A stretch of DNA of 64,000 nucleotides from contig NZ_NNSR01000072.1 of assembly GCF_002834225.1 (NCBI RefSeq), forward strand, positions 1-64,000, read 5' to 3'. The DNA is from Ruminococcus bromii (GTDB lineage Bacteria > Bacillota > Clostridia > Oscillospirales > Acutalibacteraceae). The notes under the pieces were generated by a model. The model was given only the letters and a program-made list of their open reading frames with translations, did no database searches and was not told where the DNA came from. Both the position numbers and the translations under genes were made by a program. Position 1 is the stretch's first letter, and each line of letters begins with the position of its first letter. Positions 25,619 to 33,573 of this stretch are shown in pieces.

Positions 25619-26281
25619 ATGACTGATGAAATGAGAGCAAAAGTTGAGAAAGTTATGAAAAATCTTGAACGCAACAAGATGAAACCTTATTTTTGCGAAA
25701 ACAGGGAAGAGGCTCAGGCACTTGTAAAAACACTCATTAAAAAGGGCGAAACAATTTCATGCGGCGGTTCAAAAACTCTTGACGAAACGGGAATTTATCA
25801 GATAATAAATTCGCCCGATTACAATTTTCTTGACCGTTCCGCACCCGGAATGACTCGTCCCGAGGTTGAAGAGGTTTACCGTCAGACTTTCAGGGCAGAC
25901 ACATTTTTTATGAGCACAAACGCTCTTACCGAAAACGGAGAGCTTTATAATGTTGACGGCAATTCAAACCGTGTTGCCGCACTTCTTTACGGTCCGAAAA
26001 GCGTTATCGTTGTATGCGGTATCAACAAAATCGTAAAGAATATTGATGAGGCAATCAAGAGAGTTAAAACAATTGCCGCTCCGCAGAATACAATCAGACT
26101 CGGCATTGAAACCCCTTGCGGAAAAACAGGCGAATGTGTTTCATTAAGAAAAGAAAATCCCGAACTCTGTGACGGATGCCACGGTGATACAAGAATCTGC
26201 TGTAACTATGTGGTATCTGCTCAGCAAAGACATATTGACAGAATCAAGGTTATTATCATCGGCGAAGAATACGGATATTGA
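25619..26281 (+). CDS. LUD domain protein (lactate utilization, LutC/YkgG-like)
   Basis: A 220-residue LUD (DUF162) protein. The family block GGSKTLDETG and the later VVCGINKIV are clear. The C-terminal part has a cysteine cluster (TPCGKTGEC, LCDGCHGDTRICCNYVV) that is typical of the stand-alone clostridial branch and could hold a metal or cluster. The partners LutA and LutB are not adjacent, so a role in lactate oxidation is not shown. ACGGAG precedes ATG 25619. Its terminal region is followed by a convergent tiny gene. Confidence 0.85.
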   Translation: MTDEMRAKVEKVMKNLERNKMKPYFCENREEAQALVKTLIKKGETISCGGSKTLDETGIYQIINSPDYNFLDRSAPGMTRPEVEEVYRQTFRADTFFMSTNALTENGELYNVDGNSNRVAALLYGPKSVIVVCGINKIVKNIDEAIKRVKTIAAPQNTIRLGIETPCGKTGECVSLRKENPELCDGCHGDTRICCNYVVSAQQRHIDRIKVIIIGEEYGY

Positions 26282-26296
26282 TTCTTTTAAAGAAAA

Positions 26297-26320
26297 AAGC
26301 CGCATCAAAAGACACGGCTT
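26297..26320 (-). terminator. Terminator of the Asn/Gln-rich small gene
   Basis: AAGCCG (26297-26302) pairs with CGGCTT (26315-26320). On the minus strand the stem is followed by six Ts, 21 bases past the stop of the small gene. Confidence 0.75.
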
Positions 26321-26340
26321 GGGAGAAATTCAGAATGTAA

Positions 26341-26472
26341 TCATCTGCAATTGTTCTGACTTTTGTTCTGGCTGTTCTGCTGATTTTTATTCTGATTGCT
26401 GTTCTGATTCTTATTCTGGCTGTTCTGCTCGTTCTTGTTCTGATTGTTGTTCCGATTCTGATTGAAATTCAT
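26341..26472 (-). CDS. 43-residue Asn/Gln-rich small protein
   Basis: Read on the minus strand, AGGAGGTGTTGAA stands right before ATG 26472, and the frame runs 43 codons to TGA. The peptide begins MNFNQNRNNNQNKN and is made almost only of Asn, Gln, Lys and Ser, in a QNxN rhythm, ending NNCR. It has a proper ribosome site and a terminator, which argues for a real gene. The composition resembles minor spore proteins of Clostridia and gamma-type SASPs, but I cannot assign a family. A possible forespore-type promoter (GAATA, 17 bases, TAATAATA) lies upstream, which is weak evidence. Confidence 0.65.
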   Translation of the reverse strand: MNFNQNRNNNQNKNEQNSQNKNQNSNQNKNQQNSQNKSQNNCR

Positions 26473-26524
26473 TTCAACACCTCCTTTACAAAACTATTAT
26501 TAACCCGAAAAGGCTTGTTTATTC

Positions 26525-27847
26525 ATGAATGATTTTTTATTGCGAATGAAATCACTTCTGGGTGATGAATTTGACGAATTTTTAAAATTTTACAACAGCG
26601 ATGATTTTATAAAAGGACTTCGTGTCAACACCTTAAAATGTTCGCCCAAAAAGCTTTGTTCACTTCTTGATTTTGAACTGAAAAAGACTCCGTTTTGCGA
26701 TGAGGGCTTCTATATTCCGTCCGATGTTAAGTCAATCGGCAACAATCCTCTGCACCATGCAGGAGCGTTCTATGTTCAGGAACCGTCTGCAACTTCGGCA
26801 GTTACAATGCTTGATGTTCATGAGGGCGATTATGTCCTTGATTTGTGTGCCGCTCCGGGCGGAAAAAGTACGCAAATCGGCGCTAAACTTAACGGAACAG
26901 GACTTTTGTGGAGCAATGAAATTGTAAGAAACAGAGCGAATATTCTTTTATCGAATATTGAACGAATGGGTATTTCAAACGCTGTTGTATCAAACTGCCG
27001 TCCAGATGAACTTTGCAAAAGGCTTGAAAACCGCTTTGACAGAATCCTTGTTGACGCACCCTGCAGTGGTGAGGGAATGTTCCGCAAGAATGATGCGGAG
27101 CGTGAATGGAGCATTGAGCATGTAAAGAGTTGTGCCGCCCGTCAGCTTTTGATTCTTAACAGTGCAAAAAATGCCCTGAAAAACGGCGGATATATGGTTT
27201 ATTCAACCTGTACTTTTTCAAAGGAAGAAAACGAGGGCGTAATTTCTCGGTTCCTTGCAGAAAATCCCGATTTTGAACTTGTTGATTCGGGCGTAACATT
27301 CGGCAGACCTACGCTTGATTATGCGAGAAGAATTTTCCCGATGGACGGCGGAGAAGGACATTTTGCCGCCAAGCTTCACAAAAAGGGCGAGCCGTATTCT
27401 AATTATAGTATTCCTAAAAAGAATAATAAAATCGACTCGAAAATTTTTGATTTTTATGACAGTATTTTTATCGACAGACCGTTCGGTGAAAATATTGAGG
27501 TTATAAAGGATAAAATTATAGTTCTTCCACAGAATTATAATTTTGATGTAAAAGGCTTGCAGATTCTCCGTGCGGGAGTTATTCTCGGCGAAATTGTCAA
27601 GAACAGAATCGAACCGCATCACAGCGCATTTACGGCAGCTAAAAAGGAAAACTGTAAATCCGCAGTTGATTTTGATGTGAACAGTAAAGAAATTGCAGCG
27701 TATCTTCACGGTGAGGAAATTGCCGTGCCACAGGATGTCAAAGGCTATACGGCTGTCTGTGTAAACGGAATTACTACAGGCTTTGGTAAAGCGTCAAATT
27801 CAAGACTGAAAAATAAATATCCGAAAGGGCTTCGCATATTAAGATGA
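26525..27847 (+). CDS. RsmF/RsmB-type RNA (cytosine-5) methyltransferase
   Basis: A 440-residue NOL1/NOP2/sun family enzyme that methylates cytosine C5 in rRNA or tRNA. The SAM motif is VLDLCAAPGGKSTQI, the two catalytic cysteines are in DAPCSGEGMF and YSTCTFS. The C-terminal part resembles the RsmF tail with a PUA-like end (AVCVNGITTGFGKASN...KNKYPKGLR). The end overlaps the next gene, rsmA, by 4 bases. Which base it modifies cannot be told from the sequence alone. Confidence 0.9.
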   Translation: MNDFLLRMKSLLGDEFDEFLKFYNSDDFIKGLRVNTLKCSPKKLCSLLDFELKKTPFCDEGFYIPSDVKSIGNNPLHHAGAFYVQEPSATSAVTMLDVHEGDYVLDLCAAPGGKSTQIGAKLNGTGLLWSNEIVRNRANILLSNIERMGISNAVVSNCRPDELCKRLENRFDRILVDAPCSGEGMFRKNDAEREWSIEHVKSCAARQLLILNSAKNALKNGGYMVYSTCTFSKEENEGVISRFLAENPDFELVDSGVTFGRPTLDYARRIFPMDGGEGHFAAKLHKKGEPYSNYSIPKKNNKIDSKIFDFYDSIFIDRPFGENIEVIKDKIIVLPQNYNFDVKGLQILRAGVILGEIVKNRIEPHHSAFTAAKKENCKSAVDFDVNSKEIAAYLHGEEIAVPQDVKGYTAVCVNGITTGFGKASNSRLKNKYPKGLRILR

Positions 27848-28698
27848 AAAAATTATCAGATATAGGTACAATCAAAGACATACTTTCAAGACACGGTTTT
27901 ACTTTTTCAAAGTCACTCGGTCAGAATTTCCTTATAAACCCGTCAGTTTGTCCGAGAATGGCAGAGCTTTCGGGTGCCGGAGACGGAGTAGGCGTAATTG
28001 AAGTCGGTCCCGGAATAGGGGTTCTCACAACAGAGCTTTGCTCACTTGCCGACAAGGTCGTAGCAGTTGAACTTGACAAGCGACTTCTTCCCGTTCTTGA
28101 AGAAACACTCTCAGAACACGACAATGTTAAAGTTGTGAACGATGATATTCTTAAAATTGACTTGCACAAGCTGATTGAAGAAGAATTTCAGGGTATGGAT
28201 GTTGTTGTGTGTGCAAATCTTCCGTACTACATCACATCTCCCGTAATTATGAAATTGCTTGAGGACAGACTGCCGATTTGTGCAATCACGGTTATGGTTC
28301 AAAAAGAGGCGGCTCAGCGAATTTGTGCTGAGGTGGGTTCCCGTGCAAGCGGTGCGGTAACGGTATCGGTCAACTATTATGCAGAACCCGAAATGCTGTT
28401 TTCGGTTAGTGCAGGCTCGTTTATGCCTGCTCCAAAGGTTGATTCGGCTGTTTTAAGACTTAACATTCTCAAAGAGCCGCCCGTGAAGGTCGATGACGAA
28501 AAGAAGTTTTTTAAGGTTGTAAAAGCCGCCTTTTCACAGCGAAGAAAAACACTTTCAAATTCTCTTGCATCGGGACTTTCTTTGCCAAAGGCAGAGGTCA
28601 ACGCAATTCTTGATAATTCTTCCGTTCCTCTCAATGCAAGGGCGGAACAGCTTAAACTTGAAGATTTTGCAAACATTGCAAACAACCTTGGTGACTGA
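27844..28698 (+). CDS. rsmA: 16S rRNA dimethyladenosine transferase RsmA (KsgA)
   Basis: RsmA dimethylates two adjacent adenosines near the 3' end of 16S rRNA, a late check in small-subunit assembly. The 284 residues hold the N-terminal SLGQNFL block, SAM motif EVGPGIGVLT, and the catalytic motif NLPYYITSPV. The C-terminal helical domain (AFSQRRKTLSNSL) is complete. ATG overlaps the stop of the upstream methyltransferase gene, so the two are translated together. Confidence 0.95.
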   Translation: MKKLSDIGTIKDILSRHGFTFSKSLGQNFLINPSVCPRMAELSGAGDGVGVIEVGPGIGVLTTELCSLADKVVAVELDKRLLPVLEETLSEHDNVKVVNDDILKIDLHKLIEEEFQGMDVVVCANLPYYITSPVIMKLLEDRLPICAITVMVQKEAAQRICAEVGSRASGAVTVSVNYYAEPEMLFSVSAGSFMPAPKVDSAVLRLNILKEPPVKVDDEKKFFKVVKAAFSQRRKTLSNSLASGLSLPKAEVNAILDNSSVPLNARAEQLKLEDFANIANNLGD

Positions 28699-28700
28699 TT

Positions 28701-28982
28701 ATGAAAAGAAAAATGAACGGTCTTTACAAAACAGCTTTTATATTGATGCTTGTTGCCGCAGCACTTTTTATTGCCGCAACAATTGTTGCATATGCCCTTG
28801 AACGTCCGTATTTCTCAGCAGTTTTCTCATGCAGCGGAGCTTTTCTTGCATTTTTGGGCATAATATTTGCAACTTGCAGTAAACCCAAAAAACGCAAAAG
28901 ACACCTTGTATCAGATGAAATTGCTGCCGAAAGTGATGACGATGATGAGATTTCTGAAAATTTTGTTGACAATGAGCAATAA
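28701..28982 (+). CDS. Small two-helix membrane protein of unknown function
   Basis: A 93-residue protein with a basic start (MKRKMNGLYK), two hydrophobic helices (about 12-30 and 38-58), a KPKKRKRH stop-transfer and an acidic tail rich in Asp and Glu. It follows rsmA after 2 bases, so it is in the same unit. The promoter of the downstream riboswitch overlaps its last codons. I do not recognise a family. Confidence 0.65.
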   Translation: MKRKMNGLYKTAFILMLVAAALFIAATIVAYALERPYFSAVFSCSGAFLAFLGIIFATCSKPKKRKRHLVSDEIAAESDDDDEISENFVDNEQ

Positions 28983-28994
28983 ATTTGATAGAAT
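28966..28994 (+). promoter_or_regulatory. Promoter of the riboswitch-controlled cation ATPase
   Basis: TTGACA (28966-28971), 17 bases, TAGAAT (28989-28994), partly inside the preceding gene. It sets the start of transcription just ahead of the riboswitch. Confidence 0.8.
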
Positions 28995-29004
28995 GTCAGT
29001 AGAT

Positions 29005-29134
29005 AAAGGGGAGTAGTTCGCAGATAATCTGTGATATTAATCGTCAGTACATACCGTTTTCGGTATCGGTTATATCTTAAAGGACAAGACTTTTATTGTA
29101 GGGTGAGTTGCACCTTGCAATAAGGGTCTTTTTT
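29005..29134 (+). promoter_or_regulatory. yybP-ykoY (manganese) riboswitch with terminator
   Basis: The conserved left piece AAAGGGGAGTAGTTC and the central TCGTCAGTACATACC with a following GGTAT hairpin match the yybP-ykoY family, known to sense Mn2+. A terminator forms at 29086-29134 (AAGAC...GTCTTTTTTT, with TTATTG/CAATAA inside). In the known mechanism, metal binding prevents the terminator and turns on the gene behind. The P-type ATPase that follows is a classical target. Confidence 0.9.
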
Positions 29135-29186
29135 ATTTACCTTTTTCAGTTGTCTGTATTCTGCAATCCGAACGGAGGAGAAAATT

Positions 29187-31784
29187 ATGAAAAATTGGTA
29201 TCAGTTGACCGAGAGCGAAACTCTTGACAAGCTCGGTGTCACAAGCGAAGGACTTTCGTCACAACAGGCTGACAGTCTTCTTGAGAAACACGGAAAAAAT
29301 GTGCTTGAAGAAAGCAAAAAGAAATCTGTTTTTCAGGTGTTTTTAAGTCAGTTTGCCGACCTTATGGTAATAATCCTTATAATTGCGGCAATCGTTTCAA
29401 TGTTTTCGGGAAGTGTTGAAAGCACAATCGTAATTTTTGCGGTAATCACACTCAATGCTATTCTCGGCACGGTTCAGCATGTCAAGGCAGAAAAGTCACT
29501 TGAAAGCCTTAAATCGCTTTCGTCACCCTCGGCAAAGGTAATCCGTGACGGAAGAAAAATTGAAATTGATTCAGAAAACATCGTTCCCGGCGACATTGTT
29601 GTGCTTGAGGCAGGCGATCTTGTTGTTGCAGACGGTAGAATAATAAATAACTATTCTTTACAGGTAAATGAGAGCTCGCTCACGGGTGAATCAACAAATA
29701 TTGACAAAAGCGTGGCGGTAATTGAAAAGGAAGTTCCGCTTGCCGACCGCACTGATATGGTCTTTTCGGGCAGCCTTGTAACATATGGCAGAGCAATTGT
29801 TGTTGTTACGGAAACAGGTATGAACACAGAAATCGGTAAAATTGCTACACTTATGAATCAGGCAAAGAGCAAGAAAACTCCCCTCCAGCTCAGCCTTGAT
29901 AAATTTTCGAGCAGACTTGCCGTTATTATTATGGCAATCTGTGTAGTAGTTTTCGGCTTGAGTATGTTCAACGGAATGTCGGTTCTCAACTCTCTTATGT
30001 TTGCCGTTGCACTTGCAGTAGCCGCAATCCCCGAGGCGCTCGGCTCAATCGTTACAATTGTTCAGGCAATGGGTACGCAAAAAATGGCAAAAGAAAATGC
30101 CGTTATCAAGGATTTGAAGGCTGTTGAAAGCCTCGGTTGTGTGTCTGTAATCTGCTCCGATAAGACGGGTACGCTCACACAGAATAAAATGACTGTTCAG
30201 AAAATCTATGTGAACGGCGAAAGTATTCTTGAGGATCAGCTCGACCTTAATATTGAAAGCCACCGTCATCTCCTTTACGATATGGTTCTAAACAACGATT
30301 CGAGTATCGTTGACGGAAAGGGAATAGGCGACCCGACCGAGTACGCTTTGCTTGAAACATTTCAGCATATCGGACTTGATGAAAATGTGCTTAGGGATGT
30401 TCTTACAAGGGTTGAGGAAGTTCCGTTTGATTCCGACAGAAAGATGATGAGCACAAAGTACAAAATGCACGGTGTAAATCATATTCTCACAAAGGGTGCG
30501 CTTGATTCAATTCTTGACCGTTGTGTAAGTATCGCAACAAAAGACGGTGTTCGTCCGATTACAGATGAAGATAAGGCTGAGATTTCAAGAGTTAACCGTG
30601 AATATTCCGAACAGGGACTCCGTGTTCTCACCTTTGCATATAAGGAATCTGATGAGGCTCTCACGGTTGACACAGAGAAGGATTATACATTCATCGGACT
30701 TGTTTCAATGATAGATCCTCCGAGAGAGGAGTCAAAACAGGCTGTTGCCGATGCAATCCGTGCAGGAATCAAGCCTGTTATGATTACGGGCGACCACAAA
30801 ATCACAGCAAGTGCAATCGCAAAGCAGATTGGTATTTTCAATGACGGTGACATCGCAGTTACAGGTCTTGAGCTTGACGCAATGAGCGATAAGGAGCTTG
30901 ACGAAAAAATTGAGAAAATTTCTGTTTATGCACGAGTTTCTCCCGAAAACAAAATCAGAATCGTTGAGGCTTGGCAAAGAAAAGGCAACATTGTTTCCAT
31001 GACAGGTGACGGTGTAAACGACGCACCCGCTCTCAAAAAAGCTGATATCGGTGTTGCAATGGGTATCACAGGTACCGAAGTTTCAAAAGACGCCGCATCT
31101 ATGATTCTTCAGGATGATAACTTTGCTACAATTATCAAGGCGGTTGCAAACGGACGAAATGTTTACCGCAACATTAAAAATGCAATTCTTTTCTTGCTTT
31201 CGGGTAATATGGCAGGCATTTTTGCCGTGTTGTTCTGTTCAATTATGGCTCTGCCCGTACCGTTTGAGGCGGTTCACCTTCTGTTTATCAACCTTCTTAC
31301 AGACTCACTTCCCGCAATTGCAATCGGTATGGAGAAGCCCGAAAAAGACTTGCTCAGACAAAAACCCCGTGATCCGAAACAGGGAATCCTTACAAAAAGC
31401 TTTTCTGCTCTTATGCTCGGACAGGGTGCTTTGATTGCCGTTGTAACGCTCATTTCATTCTACATCGGACTTCAGACAAGTCCTGCCGTTGCAAGCACAA
31501 TGGCATTTGCAACACTCACGCTTGCAAGACTGTTCCACGGCTTTAATTGCAGAAGTACACATTCAATCTTTAAACTCGGACTTTTTTCAAACACGGCAAG
31601 CATAGGCGCTTTCTTTATCGGAACATTCCTGCTCGCATTTGTATTGTTTGTTCCGTTTATGCAGCCGCTTTTCAGCGTTACCGCACTCACAGGCGCACAG
31701 GCAGGCTTTATAGCCCTCCTCGCATTCATCCCGACATTTATAATTCAGTTTGTAAAAGTCATTGTTGAAAATGTGAGAAAGTAA
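29187..31784 (+). CDS. P-type cation-transporting ATPase (Ca2+/Mn2+ type)
   Basis: An 865-residue PII-type ATPase of SERCA/PMCA-like structure. The actuator loop SSLTGES, the phosphorylation site CSDKTGTLTQ, the nucleotide-domain KGALD block and the hinge TGDGVNDAPALKKADIG are all intact. About ten membrane helices are predicted. The helix-4 motif reads AAIPEAL, which fits calcium or manganese transport. With the manganese riboswitch in front, export of excess Mn2+ from the cytoplasm is the simplest role. Ca2+ is also possible for this family. GGAGGAG stands ahead of ATG 29187. Confidence 0.93.
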   Translation: MKNWYQLTESETLDKLGVTSEGLSSQQADSLLEKHGKNVLEESKKKSVFQVFLSQFADLMVIILIIAAIVSMFSGSVESTIVIFAVITLNAILGTVQHVKAEKSLESLKSLSSPSAKVIRDGRKIEIDSENIVPGDIVVLEAGDLVVADGRIINNYSLQVNESSLTGESTNIDKSVAVIEKEVPLADRTDMVFSGSLVTYGRAIVVVTETGMNTEIGKIATLMNQAKSKKTPLQLSLDKFSSRLAVIIMAICVVVFGLSMFNGMSVLNSLMFAVALAVAAIPEALGSIVTIVQAMGTQKMAKENAVIKDLKAVESLGCVSVICSDKTGTLTQNKMTVQKIYVNGESILEDQLDLNIESHRHLLYDMVLNNDSSIVDGKGIGDPTEYALLETFQHIGLDENVLRDVLTRVEEVPFDSDRKMMSTKYKMHGVNHILTKGALDSILDRCVSIATKDGVRPITDEDKAEISRVNREYSEQGLRVLTFAYKESDEALTVDTEKDYTFIGLVSMIDPPREESKQAVADAIRAGIKPVMITGDHKITASAIAKQIGIFNDGDIAVTGLELDAMSDKELDEKIEKISVYARVSPENKIRIVEAWQRKGNIVSMTGDGVNDAPALKKADIGVAMGITGTEVSKDAASMILQDDNFATIIKAVANGRNVYRNIKNAILFLLSGNMAGIFAVLFCSIMALPVPFEAVHLLFINLLTDSLPAIAIGMEKPEKDLLRQKPRDPKQGILTKSFSALMLGQGALIAVVTLISFYIGLQTSPAVASTMAFATLTLARLFHGFNCRSTHSIFKLGLFSNTASIGAFFIGTFLLAFVLFVPFMQPLFSVTALTGAQAGFIALLAFIPTFIIQFVKVIVENVRK

Positions 31785-31797
31785 ATTTAATAACATT

Positions 31798-31835
31798 GAA
31801 CACGGCAGATTGATTTTGCCGTGTTCTTTTACTTT
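31798..31835 (+). terminator. Terminator of the cation ATPase gene
   Basis: GAACACGGCA (31798-31807) pairs perfectly with TGCCGTGTTC (31817-31826), followed by TTTTACTTT. Confidence 0.9.
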
Positions 31836-31851
31836 TATCGAATAAAATTCA

Positions 31852-31896
31852 TTGACAAAGAAATAATAATGTAGTACAATGTACTATACAAGGAGG
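31852..31896 (+). promoter_or_regulatory. Promoter and operator of the toxin-antitoxin pair
   Basis: TTGACA (31852-31857), 17 bases, TACAAT (31875-31880). The palindrome TAGTACAATGTACTA (31872-31886) covers the -10 box, as expected for autorepression by the antitoxin or its complex. AGGAGG (31891-31896) is the ribosome site of the antitoxin. Confidence 0.8.
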
Positions 31897-31904
31897 TCGG
31901 TATT

Positions 31905-32126
31905 ATGGCATTCTCAATCAGATTAACAGAACAGGAAAAGAAAATAGCAGACAGCTATGCTCGGTTGCACTCAATATCACTCGGAGAGGCTTTTAAACAG
32001 GCTTTGTTTGAAAAAATCGAAGAAGAATATGACCTTGCCGTTTTTGATGACGCTTATGATGAATACAAAAAGAGCGGTGAAGAAAGCAGACCAATCTCTG
32101 ATTTTTGGAAGGAACTTGACATATGA
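31905..32126 (+). CDS. RelB-like (DUF6290) antitoxin
   Basis: A 73-residue protein. The N-terminus (MAFSIRLTEQEKKIADSYARLHSISLGEAFKQAL) looks like a ribbon-helix-helix DNA-binding domain, followed by an acidic toxin-binding tail (EEEYDLAVFDDAYDEYKKSG...). This is the pattern of RelB/DUF6290 antitoxins. Its operator overlaps the promoter. It overlaps the toxin gene by 4 bases, so the two are co-translated and the antitoxin is made first. Confidence 0.88.
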   Translation: MAFSIRLTEQEKKIADSYARLHSISLGEAFKQALFEKIEEEYDLAVFDDAYDEYKKSGEESRPISDFWKELDI

Positions 32127-32395
32127 GTTATGTTGTAAGAACCACTCCGAGATTTGAAAAAGAATTTAAAAAACTCGACAGATATACTATGAAGATGATT
32201 AAAGCATGGATTGAAAAGAATTTATCGGGGTGTGAAAATCCCAGAGTGAAGGGAAAGGCTCTCACGGCAAATCGCAAAGGTCAATGGCGGTATCGTATCG
32301 GAGATTACAGACTGCTCTGCCTTATAGAAGACGAAGAACTTGTTATTCTTGCTTTGTCTATAGGTCACAGGCGAGAGGTTTATGACAACACTTAA
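32123..32395 (+). CDS. RelE/ParE family toxin
   Basis: A 90-residue toxin of the RelE superfamily, probably an mRNA-cutting interferase acting on the ribosome. Family features are the start YVVRTTPRFEKEFKKLDRYT, the block NPRVKGKALTANRKGQWRYRIGDYRLLC and the end VILALSIGHRREVYD. The basic residues in the middle and the C-terminal His-Arg-Arg-x-x-Tyr would serve RNA cleavage. It could be a ParE-type gyrase inhibitor, but RYRIGDYRLLC with the HRREVY end favours RelE. Confidence 0.9.
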   Translation: MSYVVRTTPRFEKEFKKLDRYTMKMIKAWIEKNLSGCENPRVKGKALTANRKGQWRYRIGDYRLLCLIEDEELVILALSIGHRREVYDNT

Positions 32396-32421
32396 AATTA
32401 AAAATACTTAAATAATCAAAT

Positions 32422-32452
32422 TCGGTCATAATCTTTGAATAATTATGACTGA
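32422..32452. other. Inverted repeat after the toxin gene
   Basis: TCGGTCATAAT and ATTATGACTGA form a 10-11 bp stem, followed by an A-rich run and not a T-run. It may act as a weak terminator or mRNA end. Confidence 0.4.
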
Positions 32453-32497
32453 AAATTATTTAATTTGAATTATTTTGACTGAAATTACAAAAATTCC

Positions 32498-32526
32498 TTG
32501 ACAAAGTTTGACAGGTTTCTTATAAT
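32498..32526 (+). promoter_or_regulatory. Perfect consensus promoter of the pyrophosphatase gene
   Basis: TTGACA (32498-32503), 17 bases and TATAAT (32521-32526), identical to the sigma-A consensus. Strong constitutive expression fits a housekeeping pyrophosphatase. Confidence 0.85.
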
Positions 32527-32599
32527 TAAATCATAACATAATGTTTCACAGGGTATTACAGGATATACAAAAATAAGATTAAGAAGGGTGACAGAAATT

Positions 32600-33136
32600 A
32601 TGAACATTTGGCACGACATTTCTCCAAAGAGAATTACAAAAGACAAGTTTTATGCCGTAATCGAAATTTCAAAGGGCGGCAAAAACAAATATGAGCTTGA
32701 CAAAGAAACAGGTATGCTCAAGCTTGACCGTGTGCTTTTTACATCAACTCACTATCCTGCAAACTACGGCTTTATTCCGAGAACCTTTGCAGATGACGGC
32801 GATCCGCTTGATGTTCTTGTTTTGTGCAGTGAAACAATTCAGCCGATGACACTCGTTGAATGCAAGCCAATCGGTGTTCTCAATATGGTTGATAATGACA
32901 GCTGTGACGAAAAAATTATCGCAGTTCCGGTAAACGATCCCAACTACAACTGCTACAGCGACATCAGCGAACTTCCAAAACATTATTTTGAAGAAATTCA
33001 GCACTTTTTCCAGGTTTACAAGACCCTTGAGGCTGGCAAGGTTACTTCGGTAACCGAAACCGACGGTGTTGACAAGGCTAAAGAAATCATTGAAAAGGCT
33101 ATCACAAGCTATATTCGTGATTTTCAGATGGCGTAA
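32600..33136 (+). CDS. ppa: Inorganic pyrophosphatase, family I
   Basis: A 178-residue soluble enzyme that hydrolyses pyrophosphate released by biosynthesis. The family I motif DDGDPLDVLVLC supplies the metal-binding Asp residues, and the N-terminal active-site block includes EISKGGKNKYE. The order of motifs and the size are those of bacterial family I enzymes. ATG 32600 is chosen over GTG 32588 because GAAGGGTG lies at the right distance and MNIWHDI is the usual start. Single-gene unit with a consensus promoter and a terminator. Confidence 0.93.
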   Translation: MNIWHDISPKRITKDKFYAVIEISKGGKNKYELDKETGMLKLDRVLFTSTHYPANYGFIPRTFADDGDPLDVLVLCSETIQPMTLVECKPIGVLNMVDNDSCDEKIIAVPVNDPNYNCYSDISELPKHYFEEIQHFFQVYKTLEAGKVTSVTETDGVDKAKEIIEKAITSYIRDFQMA

Positions 33137-33157
33137 ATTTATAAAGACCGCAAAACT

Positions 33158-33190
33158 AAAAGCTTTACCAAAAACGGTAAAGCTTTTTCT
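33158..33190 (+). terminator. Terminator of the pyrophosphatase gene
   Basis: AAAAGCTTTACC pairs with GGTAAAGCTTTT around a 6-base loop, followed by a T-run. Confidence 0.9.
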
Positions 33191-33265
33191 TTATTCTGAT
33201 ATTTAATTTAATTCTAAAAAGGAATATTATTATAATCCATTCCTGTATAATAAAAATACCGCAGG

Positions 33266-33472
33266 TTAAAGTTTAAAATCCTTAGCCGAAAAATCTGTTT
33301 TAAAAACCGTGACATTCGGCATACGCAATAACGGGTCATACTTAAATGATCTGCATTTTCCGTTCTTGACCTGCTTAGATTTTTTGCAGAACATAATATC
33401 GTTTTCAATTCCGCTGTATTCGCAATATGAACAGTTGACAGGAATATTCTTGCCAAACAAACTTTTTTTCAT
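33266..33472 (-). CDS. Small four-cysteine protein conserved in Clostridia
   Basis: A 68-residue protein beginning MKKSLFGKNI. It has a CSYCEYSG pair, then FCKK and KCRSFKYDPL, giving four cysteines in a CxxC...C...C pattern that could bind one zinc or an iron-sulfur cluster. I recognise the 'KSLFGKNI...CRxFxYDPLxRxP' layout from unnamed clostridial proteins, but no function is known to me. AGAGGTG seven bases before ATG 33472 sets the start; a longer frame from 33505 has no such site. Confidence 0.75.
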   Translation of the reverse strand: MKKSLFGKNIPVNCSYCEYSGIENDIMFCKKSKQVKNGKCRSFKYDPLLRMPNVTVFKTDFSAKDFKL

Positions 33473-33573
33473 AATCAACACCTCTGAATGTATATAGTAT
33501 AGCATTAACTTGATTATGTTTCAAGCATAATATTTTGTCGGATTTTATTTATGAAAATCAGAAAGGAACGCTT

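Noticed and set aside
26341-26472. Treating the ttctga-type tract as simple low-complexity DNA or its plus-strand frame as a gene
   Set aside because: The plus-strand reading gives a Cys/Ser-rich string without start signals, whereas the minus strand has AGGAGG, ATG, an in-phase stop and a terminator.
27218-27709. A 163-codon frame opposite the RsmF-type gene
   Set aside because: It is a shadow of a well-supported gene on the other strand; residues are low in motif content and no start signals are seen.
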